Shown here: in pieces, positions 17,778 to 26,160 of the stretch | Position numbering within the stretch: the first letter of the stretch is position 1 | How the letters are laid out: each line of letters begins with the position of its first letter | Assembly: GCA_016720425.1 (NCBI GenBank) | Contig: JADKKQ010000003.1 | Location: 62,001-126,000, forward strand | Direction: 5' to 3' | Length of the DNA: 64,000 bases | Source: Betaproteobacteria bacterium | GTDB lineage: Bacteria; Pseudomonadota; Gammaproteobacteria; Burkholderiales; Casimicrobiaceae | Notes under the pieces: model-generated | Databases searched by the model: none | What the model saw: the letters and a program-made list of their open reading frames with translations, nothing else | Told to the model about the DNA's origin: nothing | Translations under genes and position numbers: made by a program

Positions 17778-18788
17778 CTACGCGGCGCCGTAGCGTTTAT
17801 CGGCCGCATTGCCTGCAACTTGAGGCAGGCCGGCGCCGGTGTGCCGCGCCACCGTCTCGATGATTCGTGCCAGCTTCTCGGCATAGCGCGGATCGGTCGC
17901 GTAGCCGCTTTGCTGCAGTTTCTGCGCGTAGGCGCCGGCGTCGCCGGTCGCGGCCATCACGCCCGCGTACCGCGGACTGCTGCGGATCAGCCGGGCGAAG
18001 TCCTGGAACGCCTCGGTGTACGAGCCGTACGCGCGGAAGGTCTCGAGTGCGGTGACCGCCTTGCCGGCGACGTACTCGGTCGTCGCCGCCACCGCCTTCG
18101 CGCCCTGCCATCCGCTGCCGGCCTTGATGCCGAACAGGTTGTGGCTGCTGGCGCCGTCGGCAGCCTGGGGCTGGTGCCGGCCCCAGCCCGTTTCGAGCGC
18201 CGCCTGGGCGAGCAGGAAGGCCGCCGGTATGCCGGCCGCCTGCGCCGCCGCCTCGGCGTGGGGACGCATCTTTTCCAGAAACGCGCGGGCGGACGCCGGC
18301 AGACCACCGCTCGCCGCCGCGACCGCCGGAGGCGCGGCCGGCGTCACCGCCGCCGCGGCGGCAGCCCGGGACGGCGCGCGCGCCGGGAGGCCGCTGGCGA
18401 CGGCCCCCGCTCCGCCGCCCGCACCGGCTGCCGGTGCCGGGCCGATCTTGCCGTCGGTCGCGGCCGGCGCAGCGGTCCGGCTCGACAGCTGCCGGACCAG
18501 CATGTCGGCGATGCCCACGCCCTTCTTGGCCAGCTGCTGCGCCATCTGCTGGTCGAACATCGCCGTGTAGGTCTTGGTCGTCTCGCTGGCGAACGGACCC
18601 TCCTGGGGCAGCGCGTCGCGCATGCTCTTCAGCAGCATCTGCATGAACAGCGCCTCGAACTGCCCGGCGGCAGCGCGCAGCGCCTCGCCCGGGGCGGCCT
18701 TGGCCTGCTGCTTCAGCGCCGACAGGCCGCGCGCATCCAGCGCCATCGTGCGGCTGGCATCGGTGGGGGCGAGGTTGTGCAGCGCCAT
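17778..18788 (-). CDS. flgJ: Peptidoglycan hydrolase / rod cap FlgJ
   Basis: A 336-residue bifunctional protein. The N-terminal rod-capping domain contains QFEALFMQMLLKSMRDALP and YTAMFDQQMAQQLAKKGVGIADMLV. An Ala/Pro-rich linker (about 115-180) leads to a C-terminal beta-N-acetylglucosaminidase domain with AAFLLAQAALETGWG (catalytic Glu), HNLFGIKAG and AYGSYTEAFQDFARLI. It digests peptidoglycan so the rod can pass. The start at 18788 directly abuts the flgI stop. Its last codons overlap the flgK sigma-28 promoter. Confidence 0.95.
   Translation of the reverse strand: MALHNLAPTDASRTMALDARGLSALKQQAKAAPGEALRAAAGQFEALFMQMLLKSMRDALPQEGPFASETTKTYTAMFDQQMAQQLAKKGVGIADMLVRQLSSRTAAPAATDGKIGPAPAAGAGGGAGAVASGLPARAPSRAAAAAAVTPAAPPAVAAASGGLPASARAFLEKMRPHAEAAAQAAGIPAAFLLAQAALETGWGRHQPQAADGASSHNLFGIKAGSGWQGAKAVAATTEYVAGKAVTALETFRAYGSYTEAFQDFARLIRSSPRYAGVMAATGDAGAYAQKLQQSGYATDPRYAEKLARIIETVARHTGAGLPQVAGNAADKRYGAA
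17797..17823 (-). promoter_or_regulatory. Sigma-28 promoter for flgKL inside the 3' end of flgJ
   Basis: On the minus strand: TCAAGTTG (17823-17816), an 11-bp spacer and GCCGATAA (17804-17797). This matches the FliA consensus with one mismatch in the -35 and correct spacing. It lies 48 bp upstream of flgK, within the codons for the FlgJ C-terminus. Confidence 0.75.
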
Positions 18789-18790
18789 GA

Positions 18791-19963
18791 TCAGATGATC
18801 TCGAGTTCCGCCTTGAGCGATCCTGCCGCCTTCATCGCCTGCAGGATGTTGAGCAGGTCGAGCGGCGTGGCACCCAGCGTGTTCAGCGCCTTGACGACGT
18901 CGGAGAGCCTGGCGCTGGCGGGCACGCCCTGCAGCCCCTTGCCTTCCTGCTGGATCGAGATCTGCGTCTGCTCGGTCGAGACCGTCCGACCGGAGGAGAA
19001 CGGCGCCGGCTGGCTGATGACGGGGGTGCTCTCGACGGTGACGGTCAGGTTTCCGTGCGCCACCGCGCAGGCTTCCAGCGTCACCGTCGAGTTGACGACG
19101 ACGGCGCCGGTGCGGGTGTTGATCACGACCAGCGCGGCCGGCTTGGCCGTGACGATGTCGATTTCCTCGATCTGCGCGATGAAGCCGATGCGCTCGTCGA
19201 CCGACGCCGGGCTGCGCACGCGGACGGTGCGCCCGTTGACCGCGGCGGCGACCGCCTCGCCCTTCATCGCGTTGATCGCCTGCGCGACCAGTCGCGCGGT
19301 CCCGAAGCTGGTGTCCCGCAGCTCGAGGTTGACGAATTCGCCCTGCCCCACGGTCGAGGGCACGGCCCGCTCGACGGTCCCGCCGCTGGGAATGCGCCCC
19401 GCGGACAGGTGGTTGACGACGGTCTTGCTGCCGCCGCCCGAGGCGCCGACGCCGCCGACGGCAACGTTGCCCTGCGCCACGGCGTAGACCTGGCCGTCGA
19501 TGCCCTTCAGCGGCGTCAGCAGCAGCGTGCCGCCGCGCAGGCTCTTGGCGTTGCCCAGCGACGAAACGGTGACGTCCAGTGTCTGGCCCGGCTGCGCGAA
19601 CGGAAGCAGCTGCGCGGTGACCATGACCGCGGCGACGTTCTTGAGCTGCAGGCCGCCGATCCCCGGCGGCAGGTTGACGCCGAACTGCGACAGCATCGCC
19701 TGCAGGCTCTGCACGGTGAACGGGGTCTGCGTCGTCTGGTCGCCGCTGCCGTCGAGGCCGACGACGAGGCCGTAGCCGATCAGCTGGTTCGGGCGCACGC
19801 CCTGGACGTTGGCGAGGTCCTTGATCCGTTCCGCGCCGGCAGCGAGCGGCCACAGACAGGTGCAGGCCGCCAGCAGCAGCGCCAGTGTGGGCCACCGACC
19901 CGGCGCCCCCCTCGATCGGGTGTCGGTGCCGACCGCCTCGGCTCGTGTCATCGTGATTCCCAT
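18791..19963 (-). CDS. flgI: Flagellar P-ring protein FlgI
   Basis: Forms the periplasmic peptidoglycan-level ring bushing. The precursor has 390 residues with a Sec signal peptide (TLALLLAACTCLWPLAAGAERIKDLANVQGVR; cleavage after AGA is likely). Family motifs are RPNQLIGYGLVVGLDGSGDQT, FTVQSLQAMLSQFGVNLP and the C-terminal LSDVVKALNTLGATPLDLLNILQAMKAAGSLKAELEII. The ATG at 19963 follows a GAGG. It sits between flgH and flgJ in the usual order. Confidence 0.96.
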   Translation of the reverse strand: MGITMTRAEAVGTDTRSRGAPGRWPTLALLLAACTCLWPLAAGAERIKDLANVQGVRPNQLIGYGLVVGLDGSGDQTTQTPFTVQSLQAMLSQFGVNLPPGIGGLQLKNVAAVMVTAQLLPFAQPGQTLDVTVSSLGNAKSLRGGTLLLTPLKGIDGQVYAVAQGNVAVGGVGASGGGSKTVVNHLSAGRIPSGGTVERAVPSTVGQGEFVNLELRDTSFGTARLVAQAINAMKGEAVAAAVNGRTVRVRSPASVDERIGFIAQIEEIDIVTAKPAALVVINTRTGAVVVNSTVTLEACAVAHGNLTVTVESTPVISQPAPFSSGRTVSTEQTQISIQQEGKGLQGVPASARLSDVVKALNTLGATPLDLLNILQAMKAAGSLKAELEII

Positions 19964-19990
19964 GCCTGTCCTCGGTCCTCTGCCTTGCGG

Positions 19991-20704
19991 TCAGAAGGGG
20001 TTGATCACCTGGTAGAGGCGCTGCAGCCAGCCCATGTTCTGCGCCTCGTCGACGTACCCGGTGCCGCGGTATTCCAGCCGCGCGTCGGCGAGCAGCGTGG
20101 AGGTGACGACGTTGCCCGGCAGGATGTTGATCGGGTTGACGATGCCGGACACGCGGACGAACTCGGAGCCCTGGTTGATGCCGATCTGCTTTTCGCCGCT
20201 GACGAACAGGTTGCCGTTGGGCAGCACCTCGATCACCGTCAGCGTGATCGTGCCGGTGAAGGTGTTGTCGCTGCCGGACGCGCCCTTGCCCTCGAACTCG
20301 TTGTTGGATTCGCCCTTGACCGTGGCGCCCTTGACGCTGACGCCCGGCCAGCCCTTGATCTCGGGGATGGACAGCGACGAGTTGCCGGTCCGCGTCGCCG
20401 TCGTCGCCGCCTTCTTGCTGGCGAAGAGCTTCTCGTTGATCTGCACGGTCAGCGTATCGCCGACGCGACGCGCGCGGCGGTCCTGGAACAGCGGCTCGTA
20501 CGATGCCTGCTGGAAGATCGCGCCGTTGGCCGCCGGCGGAATCGTCGCGACGATCGGATGCGCGGTCAGCGGCTCGCGGACCTCGACCATCCGCCACGGC
20601 GCAACGCAGCCCGACAGCGCGGCCGCCACGGCGAGACCGGCCAGGACACGCGCAACGCCGCGGACGAGGCCCGGGTGACGGAGGGGGACGAGCGGCAGAT
20701 TCAT
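19991..20704 (-). CDS. flgH: Flagellar L-ring lipoprotein FlgH
   Basis: Outer-membrane ring lipoprotein of about 237 residues. The N-terminus ends in the lipobox LSGC (AVAAALSGCVAP), so the cysteine is lipidated after cleavage. Conserved parts are GAIFQQASYEPLFQDRRARRVGDTLTVQI, then NLFVSGEKQIGINQGSEFVRVSGIVNP and a C-terminal DARLEYRGTGYVDEAQNMGWLQR. I chose ATG 20704 (MNLPLVPL); a TTG six codons upstream is possible. Confidence 0.95.
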   Translation of the reverse strand: MNLPLVPLRHPGLVRGVARVLAGLAVAAALSGCVAPWRMVEVREPLTAHPIVATIPPAANGAIFQQASYEPLFQDRRARRVGDTLTVQINEKLFASKKAATTATRTGNSSLSIPEIKGWPGVSVKGATVKGESNNEFEGKGASGSDNTFTGTITLTVIEVLPNGNLFVSGEKQIGINQGSEFVRVSGIVNPINILPGNVVTSTLLADARLEYRGTGYVDEAQNMGWLQRLYQVINPF

Positions 20705-20720
20705 GGCGATATCCGTGAGC

Positions 20721-20763
20721 AATTCGGGGTCAGAGCAGCAATTCGGTAATTCGGGGTCAGAGC
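20721..20763. repeat. Two 16-bp direct repeats in the flgG-flgH gap
   Basis: AATTCGGGGTCAGAGC occurs at 20721-20736 and again at 20748-20763, a 27-bp period. The right copy contains the TGA stop of flgG (20757-20759). In transcript orientation it reads GCTCTGACCCCGAATT, like short dispersed repeats in many proteobacterial intergenic regions. Confidence 0.6.
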
Positions 20764-21539
20764 TGGGTCAGGCGCTGCAGCATCTGGTCGGAGGTCTGCA
20801 CGGCCTTGGAATTGAGTTCGTAGGCGCGCTGGGTCTGGATCATGGCGACCAGCTCCTCGACCACGTTGACGTTCGAGGTTTCGATGTAGTTCTGCTGAAC
20901 GACGCCGGCGCCGTTGCTCCCCGGCGTGCTGGTCGAAGCCGTTCCCGACGACGCGGTCTCGAGGAAGAGGTTCTCGCCGCGACCCTGCAGTCCGGCCGGG
21001 TTGACGAAGCTCGCGAGCTGCAGCGAACCCACCTGCGTGGGTGCCGACTGTCCCACCTGGGTGACGCTGACGATGCCGTCGCGCCCGATGGTGATCGTTT
21101 GCGCATTCGCGGGAATGGTGATCGCCGGCGACAGCGAGTAGCCGCTCGAGGTCACGAGCTGGCCCTGCGCGTCCAGGTGGAACGAACCGTCCCGCGTGTA
21201 GGCGACCGTGCCGTCGGGCAGCGAGACCTGGAAGAACCCCTGGCCGTTGATGGCGACGTCGAGCGAGTTGCCGGTCTGCTGCAGATTGCCCTGCGTGAAC
21301 AGCCGCTCGGTGGCGACCGGGCGCACGCCGGTGCCCAGCTGCAGGCCGGTGGGCAGCTGCGTCTGCTGCGACGACTGCGCGCCGGGCTGGCGCATCGTCT
21401 GGTAGAGCAGGTCCTCGAACACCGCCCGCGAGCGCTTGAAGCCCGAGGTGCTGACGTTGGCGAGGTTGTTGGAGATGACGTCGAGCTGCGTCTGCTGCGC
21501 GTCGAGGCCGGTCTTGGCAATCGAGAGGGAGCGGATCAT
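20757..21539 (-). CDS. flgG: Flagellar distal rod protein FlgG
   Basis: 260 residues, the canonical length. The N-terminus IRSLSIAKTGLDAQQTQLDVISNNLANVSTSGFKRSRAVFEDLLYQ has the rod-protein ANVsT motif. The central part is NQTGNSLDVAINGQGFFQVSLPDGTVAYTRDGSF-like, and the C-terminus EELVAMIQTQRAYELNSKAVQTSDQMLQRL is typical of distal rod and hook proteins. It assembles outside the inner membrane after export without signal cleavage. Confidence 0.97.
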   Translation of the reverse strand: MIRSLSIAKTGLDAQQTQLDVISNNLANVSTSGFKRSRAVFEDLLYQTMRQPGAQSSQQTQLPTGLQLGTGVRPVATERLFTQGNLQQTGNSLDVAINGQGFFQVSLPDGTVAYTRDGSFHLDAQGQLVTSSGYSLSPAITIPANAQTITIGRDGIVSVTQVGQSAPTQVGSLQLASFVNPAGLQGRGENLFLETASSGTASTSTPGSNGAGVVQQNYIETSNVNVVEELVAMIQTQRAYELNSKAVQTSDQMLQRLTQL

Positions 21540-21574
21540 GGTGACCTTTCGGTTCGAAGGCGGGGCGTCGGCCG

Positions 21575-22315
21575 TCAGCCGGCGGAGAGCAGCTGGTTGG
21601 CGCGCTGGGCGTTGCTGTCGGCCGACTGCAGGACCTTCATGTGCAGGTCGTACTGCCGGGCGAGGTTGATCATCTCGACCATCGTGGCGACGGTGTTGAC
21701 GTTGCTGTCCTCGAGCGCGCCGGCGACCACCTTGACGTTGGGATCCACGTCGACGGCGGCACCGCCGCGGGGGCGGAAGAGGCTGTCGGCGCCGCGGACC
21801 AGGTCGCCGCGCTCCGGATTGACCAGCTTCAGTCGCCCGGCCACGATGACGTTGGCCGCCGACTGGCCGAGCGTGACCGCCGAAATCGTGCCGTCGGCGG
21901 CGATCGAAACCTGGGTGTCCGTGGGAATCGAGATCGGTCCGCCCTCGCCCAGCACCGGCAGGCCGGCGCGGGTCTGCAGCTCGCCTTCGGGACTGATCCT
22001 GAAACTGCCGCCGCGGGTGTAGGCTTCGCTGCCGTCCAGCGCCTGCACGGCGAAGAACCCGTCGCCCTCGATGGCGACGTCGAGGTCGCGGCCGGTGCGC
22101 TGGATCGCCCCGGCGGCCAGGTCGGCGCCCTGCGTGGCGGTCAGCGCGTAGGCCCGCGCCGGCAAACCCTGTCCTTCGACCTGGGCGGTCCGATACGCCG
22201 CGGTCTCGGCCTTGTAGCCGGCCGTCGACGCGTTGGCGAGGTTGTTCGCGGTCACCGCCTGCTGGTGAAACTGCTGCTGCGCGCCGGTCATCGCGATGTA
22301 GATCAGGCGGTCCAT
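21575..22315 (-). CDS. flgF: Flagellar proximal rod protein FlgF
   Basis: 246 residues. It starts MDRLIYIAMTGAQQQFHQQAVTANNLANASTAGYKAE and ends NTVATMVEMINLARQYDLHMKVLQSADSNAQRANQLL, the paired D0 helices of rod proteins, with IEGDGFFAVQ and YTRGGSF in between. It lies between flgE and flgG in the standard operon order. The gap to flgE is filled with GATC-rich repeats. Confidence 0.96.
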   Translation of the reverse strand: MDRLIYIAMTGAQQQFHQQAVTANNLANASTAGYKAETAAYRTAQVEGQGLPARAYALTATQGADLAAGAIQRTGRDLDVAIEGDGFFAVQALDGSEAYTRGGSFRISPEGELQTRAGLPVLGEGGPISIPTDTQVSIAADGTISAVTLGQSAANVIVAGRLKLVNPERGDLVRGADSLFRPRGGAAVDVDPNVKVVAGALEDSNVNTVATMVEMINLARQYDLHMKVLQSADSNAQRANQLLSAG

Positions 22316-22317
22316 GG

Positions 22318-22366
22318 CAGGGATCAGGGATCAGAGGTCGGGGATCAGGGATCAGGTCGGGATCAG
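22318..22366. repeat. GATCAGG-rich direct-repeat linker between flgE and flgF
   Basis: The 49-bp gap and the flgE stop consist of repeats of GGGATCAGGGATCAG with AGGTCG separators. The minus-strand 18-mer CTGATCCCTGATCCCCGA recurs in the Nudix-hydrolase gap near 63250-63270. The flgE stop codon (22363-22365) falls inside it. Confidence 0.6.
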
Positions 22367-23580
22367 CGCAGGTTGACCAGCGTCGAGAGGATCTGGTCCT
22401 GCGTCTTGATCGTCTGCGCGTTCGCCTGGTAGACGCGCTGCGCGGTGATCATGTTGACGAGTTCCTTGGTCAGGTCGACGTTCGACTCCTCGACCGCGCC
22501 GGACTGGAGCACGCCGATGTTGCCGCTGCCGGGCGCGCCGATCGTCGGCTGGCCGGAGGTCGCCGTGTCGCCCCAGTTGTTGTTGCCTAGGGGTTGCAGT
22601 CCGGTCGCGTTCGGGAAGCTCGCCAGCACCAACTGCCCGAGCGTGCGCGACTGGCCGTTGGTGTAGCGGCCGGTGAGCATGCCGTCGGCGCCGACGCCGA
22701 AGCCGGACAGGCGCCCGGCGGTGTAGCCGTCCTGCTTCAGCGTGTTGACGCCGAAGTTGGCGCCGAACTGCGTCGTGCCGGTGAAATCCAGCGTGAAGTC
22801 GAACGGCGACGTCGCCGCGTTGGTCAGGGCCACCGACACGTTGAACGGCATCGCCGACGCCGTGGTGTCGAGGGTGCCGTCGCTCTTGAAGGTCAGCGTG
22901 CCCATCGCGGCCGCGAACGGCGCGCCGTCGGCGGCGCCATAGACCGACCAGGTGCCCGGCGCCGTCTTGACGAAATAGGTCCCGACCGAGTGCGGATTGC
23001 CGAGGCTGTCGTAGACGGTCATCGACGACGCCTTGTTGTAGGTCGTCGAGTCGTTGATGTTGAACGGCGCGGTGATCGCCGCCTCGCGCGAGTCGAGGTT
23101 CAGCACCATCTCGCTCAGCGACGTCGCGGCCGGCGGGAAGTCCGCGTTCGACAGCTGCAGCGGTCCCGGATTCGACGGCACCACCTGCCCCTGGGCGTTG
23201 ACGCCGTAGCCGGACACCCTGGCGCCGGTGGGGTTGACGATGTAGCCGTCCTTGTCGAGGTGGAACTGACCGTTGCGCGAGAAGGTGATCGTGCCGTTGG
23301 TGTCCAGGCGGAAGAACCCGTTGCCGTTGATCGCCATGTCCAGCGGGCTGTTCGTCGTCGTGATGTTGCCCTGCGAGAACTCGGCCTGGATGCCGGAGAC
23401 GGCCACGCCGATGCCCGCGCCGCTGCCGCCCGACCCGCCGATCGCATTGGCGAACACGTCGGCGAACAGCGCCTGCGAGCCCTTGAAGCCGATGGTGTTC
23501 GAGTTGGCGACGTTGTTGCCGATGACGTCGAGGTTGCGTGCGGCGGCGTTGAGGCCGGAGAGTCCTTGCTGGAAGCCCAT
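22363..23580 (-). CDS. flgE: Flagellar hook protein FlgE
   Basis: 405 residues, forming the flexible hook. The N-terminus MGFQQGLSGLNAAARNLDVIGNNVANSNTIGFKGSQALFADVF is diagnostic. The middle has IQAEFSQGNITTTNSPLDMAINGNGFF, and the C-terminus EESNVDLTKELVNMITAQRVYQANAQTIKTQDQILSTLVNLR. The frame extends further upstream, but conservation starts at ATG 23580. Export switches from this rod/hook class to filament proteins under FliK/FlhB control. Confidence 0.97.
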   Translation of the reverse strand: MGFQQGLSGLNAAARNLDVIGNNVANSNTIGFKGSQALFADVFANAIGGSGGSGAGIGVAVSGIQAEFSQGNITTTNSPLDMAINGNGFFRLDTNGTITFSRNGQFHLDKDGYIVNPTGARVSGYGVNAQGQVVPSNPGPLQLSNADFPPAATSLSEMVLNLDSREAAITAPFNINDSTTYNKASSMTVYDSLGNPHSVGTYFVKTAPGTWSVYGAADGAPFAAAMGTLTFKSDGTLDTTASAMPFNVSVALTNAATSPFDFTLDFTGTTQFGANFGVNTLKQDGYTAGRLSGFGVGADGMLTGRYTNGQSRTLGQLVLASFPNATGLQPLGNNNWGDTATSGQPTIGAPGSGNIGVLQSGAVEESNVDLTKELVNMITAQRVYQANAQTIKTQDQILSTLVNLR

Positions 23581-23593
23581 GGGTGATCCTTTG

Positions 23594-24274
23594 TCAGTTG
23601 ATCTGTTTGACGCTGGCGAGATCCACCAGCCCGAGTCCGGCGACCTGCACCTGCGTTCCATTGCTGCCCGGCACGATGCCGGTGACCTTGCCCGACGCGA
23701 GGGCGTCGAGCGTCACCGCCTTGCCGTCGATCGTTCCGGTGATGCTGATCCCGTAGCTGCCGTCCTTGACGGCGACGCCGGTGTCGGTCTTGCCGTCCCA
23801 CTCGAAGCGCTGCGCGCCCGCCGGCAGCTTGCCGAGGTCGAGCTGGCGGACCCGCTGCCCGGCGCCGTCGGTGATCGTGACGGTGACCTTGTCCGTCCCG
23901 GACGGGAGCGTGAACCCGCCGGCGGCCTTGCCCGCGGCGAGGCTCATGCTGTTGCCGGGCACCAGCACGTCGTGCCCGACCAGCCCGGCCGCCTGCAGGT
24001 ACTGGTTGGCGCCGAACGACGCCGCCAGTCCCGACAGCGTGTCGTTGAGCTTGTTGATGCCGTTGACGGTGGACAGCTGCGCCAGCTGCGAGGTGACCTG
24101 CGCGTTATCCAGGGGATTCAGCGGATCCTGGTTCTGCAGCTGCGTCACCAGCAGCGTGAGGAAGCGGTTCGCGACGTCGGACGAAGCGTCGGTCTTGCCG
24201 GCGGCACTGCCGCCTCCGGCCGTCGTGTCGGTGTTGATCGGGTAGATCGGGGCAGCTGAAGAGATGGTGGACAT
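23594..24274 (-). CDS. flgD: Hook cap / hook assembly protein FlgD
   Basis: 226-residue scaffold that caps the growing hook. The conserved N-terminal part is VANRFLTLLVTQLQNQDPLNPLDNAQVTSQLAQLSTVNGINKLNDTL, followed by an FlgD Ig-like/Tudor region with VTITDGAGQRVRQLDLGKLPAG and the canonical FEWDGKTDTG. It precedes flgE with a 13-bp gap. Confidence 0.96.
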   Translation of the reverse strand: MSTISSAAPIYPINTDTTAGGGSAAGKTDASSDVANRFLTLLVTQLQNQDPLNPLDNAQVTSQLAQLSTVNGINKLNDTLSGLAASFGANQYLQAAGLVGHDVLVPGNSMSLAAGKAAGGFTLPSGTDKVTVTITDGAGQRVRQLDLGKLPAGAQRFEWDGKTDTGVAVKDGSYGISITGTIDGKAVTLDALASGKVTGIVPGSNGTQVQVAGLGLVDLASVKQIN

Positions 24275-24292
24275 CGTGGCTCCTGGGAAAAA

Positions 24293-24700
24293 CTACTGGC
24301 CGAGCGTCAGGGTCTTCAGCAGCATCGTCTTGGCCGTGTTCATGATCTCGACGTTGGTCTGGTAGGAGCGCGAGGCCGAGAGCATGTTGACCATCTCCTC
24401 GACCACGTTGACGTTGGGCAGCGAGACGTAGCCCTCGCCGTCGGCCTGAGGGTGCTTGGGATCGAACACCGTGCGCAGCGCGGCGCTCGATTCGACGATG
24501 CCTGCGACCTGCACCTTGGCGGGGCCGTCGCCGGAGGCGAGCGGGACCGCCTGGAAGACCACCTGCTTGGAGCGGTACACCTGGCCCCCCGGGGCCGGCG
24601 TGCTGTCGGCGTTGGCGATGTTGGAGGCGACGGTGTTGAGCCGCGTGGACTGCGCGGCCATCGCCGAGCTGGAAATGTCGAAGATGTTGAACAGTGACAT
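24293..24700 (-). CDS. flgC: Flagellar proximal rod protein FlgC
   Basis: 135 residues. MSLFNIFDISSSAMAAQSTRLNTVASNIANADSTPAPGG carries the rod N-terminal helix, and VNVVEEMVNMLSASRSYQTNVEIMNTAKTMLLKTL is the C-terminal helix. It lies 5 bp from the flgB stop. Confidence 0.97.
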   Translation of the reverse strand: MSLFNIFDISSSAMAAQSTRLNTVASNIANADSTPAPGGQVYRSKQVVFQAVPLASGDGPAKVQVAGIVESSAALRTVFDPKHPQADGEGYVSLPNVNVVEEMVNMLSASRSYQTNVEIMNTAKTMLLKTLTLGQ

Positions 24701-24705
24701 GGCGG

Positions 24706-25086
24706 CTATCCCTGAATGGCCGACAGCATGGTCTTGATCTGGCCGGTGAGGACGCGCAGCGCCGCTTCGTAGCGCACCGCGTTGTCGGCCATCTGCGCCC
24801 GCTCGGCGTCCGCTTCGACGCTGTTGCCGTCGAGCGCGACCTGGGAGGGATTGCGGAACAGCAGCTGCGGTCCGGACGCCGGGCCCGCACCCGCGTCCGG
24901 CGGCGGGCCGGCACCGCGACGCGCTGCGGTGGCCTCGCGCAGCGCCGCGCCGAAGTCGAAGTCGACGGCCTTGAAGTCCGGCGTGTCGGCATTGGCGAGG
25001 TTCGCGGCGAGGATCTCCTGCCGGTAGCTGCGCAGGCGCAACGACTCCACCTGTACCCGCATCATCTCGTCCAGTCCCTTGACCAT
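24706..25086 (-). CDS. flgB: Flagellar proximal rod protein FlgB
   Basis: 126 residues, first gene of the flgBCDEFGHIJKL operon. The N-terminus has SYRQEILAANLANADTPDFKAVDFDF and the C-terminus DNAVRYEAALRVLTGQIKTMLSAIQG. ATG 25086 follows GAGGAGAG; the open frame upstream is not conserved. The shared FlhDC-type box in the 239-bp gap to flgA gives a -10-like GATAAT on this strand at 25143-25138. Confidence 0.96.
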   Translation of the reverse strand: MVKGLDEMMRVQVESLRLRSYRQEILAANLANADTPDFKAVDFDFGAALREATAARRGAGPPPDAGAGPASGPQLLFRNPSQVALDGNSVEADAERAQMADNAVRYEAALRVLTGQIKTMLSAIQG

Positions 25087-25137
25087 GACCCTCTCCTCGT
25101 CGTCTCCGCGGCCCTGCGCTTTCCTTCGCTGTTGCCG

Positions 25138-25230
25138 ATTATCGGAGTCCCGCCTCGCCACGATCGGGTGAATAGCGGGGGATTTCCTCTGCATTTCGGC
25201 CGCTCGCCGCCCGTTCGCGCGACCTAACAT
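25138..25230. promoter_or_regulatory. Divergent FlhDC-type class II promoter region, flgB / flgA
   Basis: A bipartite box GAATAG-N16-CATTTC lies at 25170-25197. Leftward, 26 bp on, is GATAAT (25143-25138); rightward, 27 bp on, is TAACAT (25225-25230). The same spacing to a -10-like hexamer recurs at the fliL, fliE/fliF and flhB promoters. One box between two flagellar operons could serve both. Confidence 0.65.
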
Positions 25231-25325
25231 CCGATCCACCAGTCTCCGTCGCCGGGTGCGCCGCCAGCCGCGATGCCGGGACCGGTGCGGATATTTCGGC
25301 CAACAGCGGAGCGGGACGACCGACC

Positions 25326-26039
25326 ATGGGCTTGCTGACGAAGATGACGAGATGGATGCGGATCGCCGCACTGGCGACCATCCCGGTCGCGGCGCTGGTC
25401 GCCGCACCGGCCACCGCCGCGACCCCGGCCGACATCGGCGCGCGACTGCGCCTGCTCGTCGAACAGCAGCCGCTGCCCTTCGACGGCGAGGTCGAGATCG
25501 TCGTCGGCGAGCCGGACCCGCGGCTGAATCTCGCCGCCTGCGCCGAATACGAACCCTTCGTGCCGACCGGTGCCCGCCTCTGGGGCCGCGCCTCGCTGGG
25601 CGTGCGCTGCGTGGCCGGCGCCACCTGGACGGCGTACGTCCCGGTGCAGATCAAGGTCTACGGGCCGGCGCTGGTCGCCGCCCGCCCGGTGGCCCGCGGA
25701 CAGCCGCTCTCCGCCGACGATTTCCGCGTCGAACGCGTCGAGTGGACGCAATGGGCGCCCGGCGTGCTGGCGGTGGCGCCGGATCAGGCCCACGGCCGCG
25801 TCGCCACGCGCGGCATCCAGCCGGGCGAGGCGCTGCGCCGCGACATGCTGCGCACGCTGCCGGTCTTCCAGGCCGGCGAGCCGATCAAGGTCGTCTACGC
25901 AGGCCCCGGCTTCCTGGTCAACACCGAAGGCAAGGCGCTGACCCTCGGCAACGAGGGCCAGTCCGCGCAGGCGGCGCTCGGCAGCGGCAAGGTGGTCACC
26001 GGCACGGCCCGTCCGGGAAAGGTCCTGGAGGTACGCTGA
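25326..26039 (+). CDS. flgA: P-ring assembly chaperone FlgA
   Basis: Periplasmic chaperone for FlgI polymerisation. The precursor has 237 residues with an N-terminal signal peptide (MRIAALATIPVAALVAAPATAATPADI). The C-terminal SAF-like domain shows ALVAARPVARGQPLSADDFRVERVEW, DQAHGRVATRGIQPGEALRRDMLR and the ending GTARPGKVLEVR. It is divergent from flgB and upstream of flgM. Confidence 0.95.
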   Translation: MGLLTKMTRWMRIAALATIPVAALVAAPATAATPADIGARLRLLVEQQPLPFDGEVEIVVGEPDPRLNLAACAEYEPFVPTGARLWGRASLGVRCVAGATWTAYVPVQIKVYGPALVAARPVARGQPLSADDFRVERVEWTQWAPGVLAVAPDQAHGRVATRGIQPGEALRRDMLRTLPVFQAGEPIKVVYAGPGFLVNTEGKALTLGNEGQSAQAALGSGKVVTGTARPGKVLEVR

Positions 26040-26063
26040 CGGCGATTATTCGTGCCGCGGGAC

Positions 26064-26090
26064 TACAGTTCCCGGGAAGTCCGCCGATAA
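26064..26090 (+). promoter_or_regulatory. Sigma-28 promoter of flgM
   Basis: TACA at 26064-26067, a 15-bp spacer and perfect GCCGATAA at 26083-26090, 70 bp before the flgM ATG. A sigma-28 promoter on its own anti-sigma factor gives negative feedback, as known in Salmonella. Confidence 0.75.
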
Positions 26091-26160
26091 TGGGGGTACC
26101 GGCCGCTTGGGGCCGCAACCCTTCCCGGCTACCGCGGGGCAAGGAAACTCGGAGCGACGC

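Noticed and set aside
18789..20597. Upstream extension of the flgJ frame
   Set aside because: It lies out of frame over flgI and flgH and is Arg/Ala-rich; conserved FlgJ begins at 18788.
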